A DNA stretch of 64,000 nt, from positions 124,001 through 188,000 of the forward strand of contig NZ_JACXIZ010000013.1 of NCBI RefSeq assembly GCF_014705605.1, read 5' to 3'. This document shows, in pieces, positions 35,380-44,923 of this stretch; positions within the stretch are counted from its first letter, which is position 1; each line of letters starts with the position of its first letter. The position numbers were made by a program, and so were the translations under genes. The notes beneath the pieces are model-generated. The model worked only from the letters and a program-made list of their open reading frames with translations, ran no database searches and had not been told where the DNA came from. The stretch comes from Paenibacillus sabuli. GTDB taxonomy: Bacteria > Bacillota > Bacilli > Paenibacillales > Paenibacillaceae.

Positions 35380-36726
35380 TTACTTCGCAGCGGCGATTGC
35401 CTCGTCCGCGCGCTGTGTCAGACTGTCGATCGTCTCGTCAATCGATTGCGCGTCCATGAAGTACTTCTCCGCTTCTTCCTTGAAGGCCTTCTGAATCTCG
35501 GACTGCGCCGTCGTCTGGGTGAATTGCTTGAAGGTCACGTCCGCCGCCAGCAGATGCGTCAGTGATTCTTTGTCGATGTACTTCGCATAGTCTCCGATCA
35601 ACAGATCGGCCACCTCGCCCATGTCGGCCTGCTTGCTCGACGGCACGCGCCCGCCTGCGACCAGCTCCATGTTGCCCTCCTCCAGGTACCAGGCGAGGAA
35701 CGCCATGGCCGCTTCCTTATTTTCGCTTTTCGGATTGATCATGATGTAGTCGCCCATCCCGCCGGAATTGACATTCGTGCCCGCCTCGTACTGCGGCACC
35801 GGGGCGAAGGCCACCTGGAAGTCGCGGTTCGGATACGCCTGCTCGTCCTTGATGTAGCGGATCAGGTACGTGCCGGTGAACACCATCGCCGCTTTTTCGT
35901 TCAGCAGCTCGTCCTGCGGCTGCAGCTTGTTCATGTTCGCCTCGGCGAACGGATAGGTGACCTGCTCGTCGATCAGCGCCTTCTGCAGCTCCAGTCCCTC
36001 GCGGAAGCTCGGCAGCGATCGGAAGGTGGACATCCCGTCCTCGCCGTAGTATACGTCGACCGGATCGGCCGTGATCGACATGTCGTAGGCGATCGGCTCC
36101 CAGCCGGGGTTGAAATAAGCGCCGTACTGTCCCGGTTGATTCAACGTCCGCGCCAGCTCGGCGAATTCGTCCCACGTCCACGCGCGCGGCACGTCCGCAC
36201 CGGCCGCCTCCAGCGCCGACATATTGATCAGCATCGTCTGGTATGTCTTGGTCGCAGGCAAGTAGTAAATGCTGTCGTCCTTGACATTCAAATTGTCCTT
36301 GCCGACCACCGCATCGATATCGAAGTCGGCGCCCGCCGCCAGTTCGTCCAGCGGCGCCGACATGCCCGCGTCGATGCGGCGGTTCAGATTCGCATCGCTA
36401 TAGGTGACGTACAGATCGGGCACGTCGTTGGAGGAGAGCAGCGCGGTATCCAGCTTGGTGTTGCCCGACTCGTCGTTGACGAAGCGAATGTATTCCACCT
36501 GGATGTCCGGATGGGCCGCATTCCACGTGTCGACGACCGCCTGCGGTCCGGACTCCGGCGGCACCCCGCCCCAGAATCGGAGCTGCACCGCATCAGCGGA
36601 GGCGGAGCCTCCTTCTCCGCCGTTGCCCTCGCTCGCCGGATGGCCTTCCCCGTTGCCCCCGCAGGCCGCTGCGAGCAGCGTGACCGCGAGCAGCAGCGAC
36701 ATCGTGTAGAGCGCTTTCTTCTTCAT
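35380..36726 (-). CDS. Sugar ABC transporter substrate-binding lipoprotein (family 1)
   Basis: 448 residues with a lipobox ending LLAAAC (Cys22) and a Gly/Glu/Ser linker. The body is a family 1 extracellular binding protein: [32 protein letters not shown], and a central [16 protein letters not shown] patch. It is shorter than the LplA-type lipoproteins encoded at 3058, 17727 and 42421, and belongs with the MalF/MalG-like permeases encoded upstream. The ligand is unknown. Confidence 0.92.
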   Translation of the reverse strand: MKKKALYTMSLLLAVTLLAAACGGNGEGHPASEGNGGEGGSASADAVQLRFWGGVPPESGPQAVVDTWNAAHPDIQVEYIRFVNDESGNTKLDTALLSSNDVPDLYVTYSDANLNRRIDAGMSAPLDELAAGADFDIDAVVGKDNLNVKDDSIYYLPATKTYQTMLINMSALEAAGADVPRAWTWDEFAELARTLNQPGQYGAYFNPGWEPIAYDMSITADPVDVYYGEDGMSTFRSLPSFREGLELQKALIDEQVTYPFAEANMNKLQPQDELLNEKAAMVFTGTYLIRYIKDEQAYPNRDFQVAFAPVPQYEAGTNVNSGGMGDYIMINPKSENKEAAMAFLAWYLEEGNMELVAGGRVPSSKQADMGEVADLLIGDYAKYIDKESLTHLLAADVTFKQFTQTTAQSEIQKAFKEEAEKYFMDAQSIDETIDSLTQRADEAIAAAK

Positions 36727-36851
36727 GTTCCATACCCCCTGATAGCAGTTAATTTGCCTACGATACAGTTATAACAAGCGGCGCGAGCGCTGCCCATGTG
36801 CTTTTCTTTTAATCTGCCGTCATATTCTCAGAAGCTCCGCAAGCCGCGCCT

Positions 36852-37736
36852 TCACCCCTTCAGCCCCGTGCTGGCGATGCCCTCGACGAACCAGCGCTGA
36901 CAGATCGCCACGATCAGGATCAGCGGCGCGAGCGCCGAGCACGATGCAGCCATGATGAGCGGATAGTTCGTGCCGTTCTCGTCCATGTAGCTGGACAGCC
37001 CGATCGGGATCGTGAACAGCTCGCGGTCGCGCAGCAGGATGAGCGGGTTCTCGTATTCGTTCCAGTGCCAGGTGAAGGCGAGGATCAGGAGCGTGACGAC
37101 GGCCGGCTTGGTGAGCGGCAGCGAGATCTGCCAGTACATCCGCCAGTAGCCTGCCCCGTCTACCTTGGCCGCCTCCAGCAGCTCGCCCGGCAGCGTGCTG
37201 AAGAATTGACGCATCAGGAACGTGCCCAGCACCGTGAACATGCCCGGCAGGATGATGCCGATATGCGTATTCACCAGTCCCATATAGTCGAACATGATGA
37301 AGCGCGGCACGAACAGCACCTGCTGCGGAATAATCATTGTCGCCAGGTACAGCAGGAAGAGCGGCTCCTTGAAGCGAAAGTTCAGCTTGGCGAAGGCGAA
37401 GCCCGCGAGCGAGCTCGTCACGAGCGTGCCCAGCACCTGCAGGAACGTGATTTTGATCGAGTTCCAGTAGTAGACCGCGAAGCACACCGGCTCCAGCCAG
37501 ACTTTCTTGTAGTTGTACAGATCCCAGGATTGCGGAATCCATTGCACCGGGTAGACGAAAATATCGGCGGCATTTTTGAACGAGGCCGAGGCCATCCACA
37601 GGAAGGGCAGCACCATCAGCAGCCCGATGCCGAGGAACAGCGCGGTCATGACGGTTTTGACGAGCCGCTCGCGTCGCGTCCTGGCCCAGGTGTGCGACAC
37701 GCCGGCCCGCTGCGGCATCAGAATTGATTTTGCCAT
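36852..37736 (-). CDS. Sugar ABC transporter permease (MalG type)
   Basis: About 294 residues from the ATG at 37736 (MAKSILMPQ), with GGAGG 11 bases upstream; it overlaps the preceding permease gene by 19 bases. Six transmembrane segments and the EAA loop LPGELLEAAKVDGAGYWRM are visible, and it ends WFVEGIASTGLKG. It pairs with the product of 37718-38611. Confidence 0.92.
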   Translation of the reverse strand: MAKSILMPQRAGVSHTWARTRRERLVKTVMTALFLGIGLLMVLPFLWMASASFKNAADIFVYPVQWIPQSWDLYNYKKVWLEPVCFAVYYWNSIKITFLQVLGTLVTSSLAGFAFAKLNFRFKEPLFLLYLATMIIPQQVLFVPRFIMFDYMGLVNTHIGIILPGMFTVLGTFLMRQFFSTLPGELLEAAKVDGAGYWRMYWQISLPLTKPAVVTLLILAFTWHWNEYENPLILLRDRELFTIPIGLSSYMDENGTNYPLIMAASCSALAPLILIVAICQRWFVEGIASTGLKG

Positions 37737-38611
37737 TTTTTCTGGGTCCTCCATTGAATCATAGTGACGACAAAGATGACGAGGAACAGCACCCATGAGA
37801 TCGTCGCCCCGTAGCTCATATCGCGGAACTCAAACGCCTGCCGGTAAATATACAAGGCCAGCACCGTCGTCGATTGCATCGGGCCGCCGTCAGTCATCAC
37901 CTGCACCGAAGCGAACACCTGGAACGAGGCGATAATGAGCGTAATTGCGATCAAAAAGCTGGTCGGCTTGAGCAGCGGCACCGTAATGGCGCGGAAACGC
38001 TGCAGCCCGGTCGCGCCGTCGATATCGGCGGCCTCGTACAGGTCCCTGGAGATGCCTTGCAGACCGGCCAGATACAGCACCATCGCATAGCCGATGTAGG
38101 TCCACACGGTCATGATGATGATCGCCGGCAAGGCCCAGTCCGGGCTCGCCAGCCAGCCCGGCGGATCGGCGAGGCCGAGCGCGCGCAGGAAGGCATTGAT
38201 CGGCCCTTCCGAGGAGTGGTACAGTACGCGCCAGACGACGGAGATCGCGACCAGCGAGCTCATGTACGGCAGGAAGATCAGCGTCCGCAGCAGACTTTTC
38301 AGGTAGACGAATTTGTTGAGCGCCGTCGCGAAGACGAGGCCGATCAGCATCGCCGCCGGCACGCTCACGACGGAGAACAGCACGTTGTTTTTGAGCGACT
38401 TGTACACCAGCTCGTCCTGCAGCGCCTCGCGCAGGTTCGCCAATCCGCTGAACGACAGCCCGTCCAGCCCGCGCAGGTAATCCCATTCGGTGAACACCAG
38501 CGCCAGGCTGAAGAGCAGCGGCAGCAGAATGAAAAAGGCGAACCCGAGCACACTCGGCATAATAAACAGATAACCGGCCAGATTTTCCCGGTTTTTTTCG
38601 GTCCACTTCAT
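37718..38611 (-). CDS. Sugar ABC transporter permease (MalF/UgpA type)
   Basis: About 297 residues from the ATG at 38611 (MKWTEKNRENLAGYLF), behind AGAGGTGAT. It shows six transmembrane segments and the EAA loop RDLYEAADIDGATGLQRF. First transport gene of this operon; the two-component system genes lie upstream on the same strand, about 110 bases away. Confidence 0.92.
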   Translation of the reverse strand: MKWTEKNRENLAGYLFIMPSVLGFAFFILLPLLFSLALVFTEWDYLRGLDGLSFSGLANLREALQDELVYKSLKNNVLFSVVSVPAAMLIGLVFATALNKFVYLKSLLRTLIFLPYMSSLVAISVVWRVLYHSSEGPINAFLRALGLADPPGWLASPDWALPAIIIMTVWTYIGYAMVLYLAGLQGISRDLYEAADIDGATGLQRFRAITVPLLKPTSFLIAITLIIASFQVFASVQVMTDGGPMQSTTVLALYIYRQAFEFRDMSYGATISWVLFLVIFVVTMIQWRTQKKWQNQF

Positions 38612-38723
38612 CGCCCTGATCACCTCTTGGAGCCAGTATACGGGCAGCCGCGAGCGGGCGGAAGGTGAAAAACTAAGGAGAAGCCGTCATATTATAAGAA
38701 ATGAGCGCGCGATTGCCTCTGCC

Positions 38724-40442
38724 TTACTTTCGCTGCGCCATTTTACGGAATTCGAGGGGAAACACCCCTTCGATTTTTTTGAAGTATTTGCTGAAATGAT
38801 TGGCGTCGCGGTAGCCGACGAGCTCCGCGATTTCGTAGATTTTGTAGACGGGGTCGCGCAGCAGCTCGCGGGCCTTCTCCATGCGCACCGCCGTCAGGTA
38901 ATCGACGATTTTTTGGCCGGTCTCCTTGCGGAACAGCACGCTCAAATAATTCTCCGCAAAGCCGGCGCGCCTGGCCATATCCGACACCTTGAGCGGCCTG
39001 CCGTATTCCTGATGGATCATCTCCAGCACGCGCTGAATCTCCGGCCGATACCGCGTGCCTGAAGCCTCCTGCGCATACCGCAGCGCCAGCGCGAGCCACT
39101 GGCCGAGCCAGCCACGGATCTCCGCCAGCGTCTGCGCATTGCGGATCACGTCGAAGGGATAGCGCCCCTCATGCTCCGGCACGGTGTAGATCGTCTTGCC
39201 CGCCGGCTCCAGCACCCGGTCGCCAAACAGGTAGAGCAGACGCAGCAGCTCCTCGCGCACCGCCTCTGCCCCCGCAGCCTCCAGCACCTGCCAGCGATCG
39301 CAGCAGCGCGCCCACTCGCGCACGACCGCCGCTTCCTCCCCTGCGGCCAGCAAGGCCTGCCAGCGCGTCTCGTCGACAATCCCGAATTCTCGCAGCGACT
39401 GCGCGCCGATTGCGTCGTCGCCCTGCTCCGGGCGCGCCGGATCGCGCGCCTCCGCCCCGGCTTCGTCCGCTCGGACCACGGCCCCTTCCCCGCGAAAAAA
39501 ACGCCGCTCGAGCGCGCGCTGCGCCTGTTCGAAACCGGCCTGCAGCGTACCGAGGCCGCTGCAGGCCGCCGAGACGCCGCAGCTGATCGAGATGCGGACA
39601 TACGCGCCCGTCGCCTCGCGCAGCTGCTCCAGCAGCTCAGGGAGAATCCGCGAGGCGACGATCGCGAAGCGGCCGCCGCTGATCTCCACCAGCTCGCCGC
39701 CGCCGTGCCCGTTCAGAATCTCACCCAGCACATTCGCCACCGTGTAATTGAGCAACTGCTCGCTCTTGAAGCGATTCTCCCCCAGTACCGCCTCATACGC
39801 GTCGATCGATACGAGCGCCACCTTGAAGCGCCGGGTATCGAATGCCAGCTCTACCCCCTCTGCCGCACGCTCGATCTCGAGGCGGCTCGCCTGCTTGGTG
39901 AGCAGATTGAGCAGCAGCCGGTCCTTGGTCTCGCGATCGAGCCGATCGAGGCGGAAGGCCACCTCGTCCTGCGCCGCCAGTTGAAGCGCCTCCTGCCGCA
40001 CCTCGTCTTGCAGTCGCCGGCACATCGCCAGCAGCTCCTCCGGCACCCAGGCGAGCTTGAGCACATAATCGACCGCGCCCAGCCGCAGCGCCTGCTGCAC
40101 GTAGTCGAAGTCGTTGTGATTGGAGAGAATCACGCACTTGGTCTGCGGCCAGCGGCTGCGAATCTCCGCGATCAGCGACAGGCCGTCCAGCTCCGGCATG
40201 CGGATGTCGGTCAGGACGATCTGACAGGGGGCGCTCTCCATGAGGCGCAGCGCCTCGCGGCCATTCTGCGCCTCGCCGGCGATCCGGAAGCCGTGCGCCT
40301 CCCAGGGAATCAACGTCTTCAAGGACAGCCGCACCAAAATTTCGTCGTCGACGATGAGTACATTCGTCGTCGAGTCGTCCAGTACCGTCTCCTTCGCAAC
40401 CGTTTCGTGTTTTGCCGATTTGTTCTTTTCTGATTCGTTCAT
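38724..40442 (-). CDS. YesN-type response regulator (receiver plus AraC DNA-binding domain)
   Basis: 572 residues from the ATG at 40442, which overlaps the kinase stop codon by four bases. The receiver domain (about 28-140) has VDDE at 31-34, the phosphorylated Asp79 in LTDIRMPELDG, and the Lys in DYVLKLAW. A long middle region follows, then an AraC helix-turn-helix pair at the C-terminus (AENYLSVLFRKETGQKIVDYL and VGYRDANHFSKYFKKIEG). It should activate the permease/binding protein operon immediately downstream. Confidence 0.93.
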   Translation of the reverse strand: MNESEKNKSAKHETVAKETVLDDSTTNVLIVDDEILVRLSLKTLIPWEAHGFRIAGEAQNGREALRLMESAPCQIVLTDIRMPELDGLSLIAEIRSRWPQTKCVILSNHNDFDYVQQALRLGAVDYVLKLAWVPEELLAMCRRLQDEVRQEALQLAAQDEVAFRLDRLDRETKDRLLLNLLTKQASRLEIERAAEGVELAFDTRRFKVALVSIDAYEAVLGENRFKSEQLLNYTVANVLGEILNGHGGGELVEISGGRFAIVASRILPELLEQLREATGAYVRISISCGVSAACSGLGTLQAGFEQAQRALERRFFRGEGAVVRADEAGAEARDPARPEQGDDAIGAQSLREFGIVDETRWQALLAAGEEAAVVREWARCCDRWQVLEAAGAEAVREELLRLLYLFGDRVLEPAGKTIYTVPEHEGRYPFDVIRNAQTLAEIRGWLGQWLALALRYAQEASGTRYRPEIQRVLEMIHQEYGRPLKVSDMARRAGFAENYLSVLFRKETGQKIVDYLTAVRMEKARELLRDPVYKIYEIAELVGYRDANHFSKYFKKIEGVFPLEFRKMAQRK

Positions 40443-42220
40443 TCCCGAGGCTCCTCCCATAGCGGAAAGACGGCCGCCACCTCCAGCCCGCCCGCCGCAA
40501 TATTGGACAGTGTGATGCCGTACGCCGGTCCGAAGTACAGCTTGATGCGGCGGTCGACATTGGAGAGGCCGATCCCGCTGTACTTGGTCTGCTCCAGCAC
40601 GAGTCGCTCGCGTATCTCCGGCAGCCGCTCCTCCGGCACGCCGACGCCGTCATCGCGAATGGCGATGCGCAGCACGCCTTCCGACGCGGCGGCGCGCACC
40701 GTGATGGCGAGCGGCATACGGCCACCGTGAACGATGCTGTTCTCTACGAGCGGCTGCAGTGTGAACTTGAGCATATACAGCCGTCGCAAGGCCGGATCGA
40801 CCTCGATATCGAGTGCGATCTGATCCGGATAACGGATCTTCTGCAGCGCCATGTACAGCTCCAGATATTCGATCTCCTGCCCGAGCGTGACGAAGCGCTG
40901 ATGCATCTTCATGGAGAATTCGAGCAGCTTGCCCAGCGCGGTGATCATATCGCTGACGTTGCGGTTCGTATTGGAGAGCATCGCCATCAGCTTGATCGAG
41001 TTGAGCGTATTGAACAGGAAGTGCGGATTGATCTGGGCTTGCAACGATTGAAAATGCGCCTCTTCCTTGAGCTGCCGCTCCTCCTCCAGCCGGCGCAGCA
41101 GCTCGTCCAGCCGGCTCACCATCTGATTGAAGTTGCGGCCGAGCAAGGCCATCTCGTCCTGGCCGCTGACCGCAACCGCCGTCTTGAAGTCGCCCGCTCC
41201 GACCTTGCGCATCGAACGCAGCATCGCATAGATGGGCCGCGTGAAGCGCAACAGGAAGAGCGCAAATACGAGCGCGCTGACAAGAAAGACGACCACAATC
41301 CACAACAGCGACTGGCTCTGCTTGGCCGTGAGCTGCTCGAGGAATTGCTCCTCCGGCACGAGACTGACGACGGAGGCGCCGATCTCCTCGACCGGCGAGA
41401 CATTGGCCATATAGGTCTGTCCATCCCGGGTGAGCCGCTTGATCGCGCCGCCCGGCCTGCGCAGCTCGGCCGCTTCCGACGCGCTGAGGGCGAGCGCCGT
41501 GCGGCCCTGCGCATCGAGCAGCGCATGCTCGCCGTCCCAGAGCAGCTGCGACGGCAGCTCCCCGTCCTGCGGCGGCGTCCGATGCGCGAACACCGCCTGG
41601 ATCGGGATGCCGATCAGCGCCACCCCGAGCTCGGTCTCATCGCGCAGCGAGCGGGAGAGCGCCAGGTACCCTTCGCTGCGCCCGACCTCGGTGCTACCCA
41701 TCCCCGGAACGAGCCGGTACGGGAATTGCCACTGCGGGAAGCCGCCGCCCCGCTCGCCCTCGCGGTACCAGTCCTGCTCCACGAGAATGGCGTAATTGGC
41801 CAGCATGTCGAAGGAGTAGAACGTCGACACCGCCAGCCCGTGCCGGTCGGTATAGATCAGGAAGGCGCTGCTGTCGAGCAGCAGATCCCGAATCGAGGCC
41901 ATCCGGCGCTGCAGCAGATGCACCTTGGCATAGTCGGCGTAGTTCGCCGTCCAGTCCGCCGGGCCGGTGACGTAGTAATCCTCGAAGTCCGTCTCCAGCA
42001 AAAAGAGCGCTCTGATCATGCGCGTCGCGACGTCGTCGATCGCCTCGGCGGCCCGGTCTGCCAGCTCCTGATTGGCGCTGTTGACCTCCTCGGCGACCAC
42101 TTTTCGGGACGTATGCGCGTAGTTCCAGAATATGAGCAAGGTCGGCACGATCACGAGCACCAGCAGCGACAGCACCAGCTTGCCGCGGATCGAACGCAAC
42201 GGATTGAGCTTGTTGGTCAC
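40439..42220 (-). CDS. YesM-type sensor histidine kinase
   Basis: 593 residues. First transmembrane helix about 14-34, an extracellular sensor of about 270 residues, second helix about 310-332, then a HAMP linker. The His_kinase motif LQAQINPHFLFNTLNSIK has the phosphoacceptor His at about residue 402. The ATPase domain shows ENSIVHGG, DDGVGVPEE and GIGLSNVDRRI. It forms a two-component pair with the following YesN-type regulator and probably senses the sugar carried by the downstream importer. Confidence 0.94.
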   Translation of the reverse strand: MTNKLNPLRSIRGKLVLSLLVLVIVPTLLIFWNYAHTSRKVVAEEVNSANQELADRAAEAIDDVATRMIRALFLLETDFEDYYVTGPADWTANYADYAKVHLLQRRMASIRDLLLDSSAFLIYTDRHGLAVSTFYSFDMLANYAILVEQDWYREGERGGGFPQWQFPYRLVPGMGSTEVGRSEGYLALSRSLRDETELGVALIGIPIQAVFAHRTPPQDGELPSQLLWDGEHALLDAQGRTALALSASEAAELRRPGGAIKRLTRDGQTYMANVSPVEEIGASVVSLVPEEQFLEQLTAKQSQSLLWIVVVFLVSALVFALFLLRFTRPIYAMLRSMRKVGAGDFKTAVAVSGQDEMALLGRNFNQMVSRLDELLRRLEEERQLKEEAHFQSLQAQINPHFLFNTLNSIKLMAMLSNTNRNVSDMITALGKLLEFSMKMHQRFVTLGQEIEYLELYMALQKIRYPDQIALDIEVDPALRRLYMLKFTLQPLVENSIVHGGRMPLAITVRAAASEGVLRIAIRDDGVGVPEERLPEIRERLVLEQTKYSGIGLSNVDRRIKLYFGPAYGITLSNIAAGGLEVAAVFPLWEEPRE

Positions 42221-42378
42221 GGGAGGCCCTCCTCTTCACGTACCGAGTATAGCCCCGCTTCGCGCCGGGCGCAAGCACGCGGCCAAATGGAGGCAATCGC
42301 TGAGGATAAGCCGAATTTTGCTGAGAAATCCCCCTTCTTCGAATCGTCGGGAGGCGGTTAGAATAAGGGGTACAACAT

Positions 42379-42416
42379 AAAAAGGGCGTCCTGGCCTTGG
42401 CCAGGACGCCCTTTTT
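42379..42416 (-). terminator. Intrinsic terminator of the GC-poorer transport operon
   Basis: A perfect stem AAAAAGGGCGTCCTGGCC / GGCCAGGACGCCCTTTTT with a two-base loop lies immediately after the binding lipoprotein stop. It could act in both directions. Confidence 0.93.
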
Positions 42417-42420
42417 GAAA

Positions 42421-43998
42421 TCATTTTTTCATCCGTCTGAACGCTTCGGAATATTCCTCAATTATGCGCTCTCCGCCTTGGGAACGCCATTTTTTGATTT
42501 CCGAAGCATATCCCGCTTCATCCAGCTCGCCCATAATAAACTTCACGCGCGCATCATACAAGATTTTATCCAGTTCACCGCCGCGCTCCGTATACGTTTC
42601 CGAGACAAACGGATCAATGGCATTGGGAACTGCAAGTTCGGCATATTTTTCAAAAGCATCCTTTACTTGAGTCTGGAGCGGCGTATCCGTCGGCAAACGC
42701 GTAACTGTCGGATTGATGAACGTGTTGGACAGCGCCCTTACATGAGTGGTATATTCGGTCCGAATCTCTTCGCTGATGAATGTCGGAATGCCGTCAACGA
42801 GTTCGTAGGTTTCGCCTTCGATTCCGTATCCTCGTGCTCGACGAATCTCATCATCCAATGCACGTTCAAAATAAGAAAGAATCGCATCGCGCTTCTCCTC
42901 GGTCGTCACCGTTGATTTCGGCAGCGCGAATACGCCGTTGTGGCCGCTTGTTGCATTGGTTAATTCTTTAAAAGCCGGCTTGAGCGCAAGCTTTGCGTCA
43001 GGCATAACCTGAGCGAGATCATCGGAAATGCCCATCAAATCATCATAGGCTGTGAAATACATGGCCGCTTTTCCGGTTTTAATCAGATTTTTCTTCTGTG
43101 CGCCCTGTACAATGGCAAAATCACGATTGATTAATTGCTCCGAATACATCGTGCGGAGCGTATTCAACACTGTTAAATGAGGCTCCGTCTCATAGTAAGG
43201 CTGTAAACCTCCGTCCACCTCTCCCCAGATGCTGAAGCCGCCTTCCGACACCGTCAGCAGATCAATACCATTCCAAGGCGTTTCGCCCAGTTGATCAACG
43301 AAAGAGAACGGTATAATATCCGGCTCTTTTTCCTTCAGCAGTTTGGCCGCTTCATAGAATTCCTCCAACGTGTCCGGCACTTTGATAGCATGCTTCTCGA
43401 ATAAGTCCTCCCTGTACAGCATGCCTACGCGAGCGGTAGGACGGGGAATGGCAATGCCGTATTGGCGGCCGTCCACCGAAATATTGGCCAGCATCGTTTG
43501 ATTAAAAATGCTTTTCATATTCGGATATTTTTCCCATTCATCCGTCAAATCCCAAAAAACGTCATTTCGAGCCGCATTGATGAAGACGGTGCTTTTCAGA
43601 GACCGGGCCGGAACCATCAACACATCCGGCATTTCGCCGCCGGCCAGCGTCAGGCTCAGCTTATCTTCGTAATTTGCGCTCGGCACATAATCGATACTCA
43701 AATCGATGTTCAATAGCGACTCGTAGTTCTCTACGGCAGGATTGCCTTCCAGTCGATGCGGCTGTGCGTCATAAAGCGGAATCATAAACGAAATCGGAAG
43801 CGGCTCCAGATCCTCTTCTTTCACGGCATCTTCGCCTGCGGATTTTTCCGGTGCACCGCCCTCATCCACAGTTGCATTTGTTCCATCAGCGTCAGAGGGA
43901 GCATTTGACGAACTGCATGCCGCCAATACCATTAACACCAAGAGCAATACGATCGCTAACGTGACCCGTTTGTGCTTCATTGCTTTTCCCACGTACAT
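42421..43998 (-). CDS. Sugar ABC transporter substrate-binding lipoprotein (LplA type)
   Basis: About 525 residues from the ATG at 43998 (MYVGKAMKHKR), six bases after GGGAG; the frame start at 44133 overlaps the permease gene. Lipobox VLAAC gives Cys28, then a Ser/Asp/Glu-rich linker. The body carries the LplA-type fold with RTYSEQ- and HNGVFALPKSTV-like patches. It is the last gene of an importer operon next to a large secreted GH16 enzyme, so beta-glucan or galactan fragments are possible ligands. Codon use is less GC-biased than in most neighbours. Confidence 0.92.
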   Translation of the reverse strand: MYVGKAMKHKRVTLAIVLLLVLMVLAACSSSNAPSDADGTNATVDEGGAPEKSAGEDAVKEEDLEPLPISFMIPLYDAQPHRLEGNPAVENYESLLNIDLSIDYVPSANYEDKLSLTLAGGEMPDVLMVPARSLKSTVFINAARNDVFWDLTDEWEKYPNMKSIFNQTMLANISVDGRQYGIAIPRPTARVGMLYREDLFEKHAIKVPDTLEEFYEAAKLLKEKEPDIIPFSFVDQLGETPWNGIDLLTVSEGGFSIWGEVDGGLQPYYETEPHLTVLNTLRTMYSEQLINRDFAIVQGAQKKNLIKTGKAAMYFTAYDDLMGISDDLAQVMPDAKLALKPAFKELTNATSGHNGVFALPKSTVTTEEKRDAILSYFERALDDEIRRARGYGIEGETYELVDGIPTFISEEIRTEYTTHVRALSNTFINPTVTRLPTDTPLQTQVKDAFEKYAELAVPNAIDPFVSETYTERGGELDKILYDARVKFIMGELDEAGYASEIKKWRSQGGERIIEEYSEAFRRMKK

Positions 43999-44042
43999 CT
44001 TCAACTCCCATACACCCCTTTTTGTCTTTGTTTCATGTCCAA

Positions 44043-44921
44043 TCATCCTTTTACCGAGCCCAGCAGCATCCCTTTGGCAAAATATTTTTGCAGGAAGGGA
44101 TAGACCATTAAAATCGGGATCGTGGCCACGCAAATCACAGCGAGCTTGGTCGTCTCGGGCGGCTGCACATAATCCTCCATGTTGGCGTTTACGTCAAAGC
44201 CGGCTTGCGACAGAATGACGATTTGACGCAACCATACCTGAATCGGCCATTTCAACGAATCCCCGATGTACATCAGCGCCGGAAAATAGCTGTTCCAGTT
44301 TCCAACTGCATAGAACAAAGTCAACGCCGCGATAGAAGGCATCGATAAGGGCAGCGCAATTCGGATCAAAATTTGCATATCGTTGCAACCGTCGATTTTC
44401 GCCGCCTCTTCAATCCCGTCCGGAAGCTGTTGAAAGAAGTTTTTCAACAAGATCAGATTAAAGGCCGCAATTGCTCCGGGTAACCACAAGGACCAATAGG
44501 AATCAAGCAATCCCAGCTCTCTGACCAATAAATAGTTGGGAATCAACCCTCCTTGGAACAACAGCGTAAACACAACCATTTTCATAATCCAGCCTCGGCC
44601 CATCAGGGTCACACGCGATAACGGGTAAGCCATAATCGCCGTCGACAACATATTGATCGCTGTCGCAATAACCGTAATGAAGATCGAGTTTAGGAGACTG
44701 CGAAAAATAATGCCCGATGATAAGATATAGCGGTACGAATCCAGCGTAGGTTCTGTCGGAATCAACACGATTTGCTTAACGGACAACTCCGCATCCGATG
44801 CAAAAGAGCCTGCAATGACATAGAGCAACGGCAAAAGCATCAGCAACGCAATAATACTCAGGAAGAGATGATTGAAAATATCAAATGTTCTGCTCCCCCA
44901 TGTCTGGTGCCGGGCTCCCAT
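44043..44921 (-). CDS. Sugar ABC transporter permease (LplC/YtcP type)
   Basis: About 292 residues from the ATG at 44921 (MGARHQTWGS); GGAAGGAG lies 11 bases upstream, inside the end of the previous gene. Six hydrophobic segments, EAA loop PDGIEEAAKIDGCNDM, and the ending GMLLGSVKG. Confidence 0.91.
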   Translation of the reverse strand: MGARHQTWGSRTFDIFNHLFLSIIALLMLLPLLYVIAGSFASDAELSVKQIVLIPTEPTLDSYRYILSSGIIFRSLLNSIFITVIATAINMLSTAIMAYPLSRVTLMGRGWIMKMVVFTLLFQGGLIPNYLLVRELGLLDSYWSLWLPGAIAAFNLILLKNFFQQLPDGIEEAAKIDGCNDMQILIRIALPLSMPSIAALTLFYAVGNWNSYFPALMYIGDSLKWPIQVWLRQIVILSQAGFDVNANMEDYVQPPETTKLAVICVATIPILMVYPFLQKYFAKGMLLGSVKG

Positions 44922-44923
44922 AT

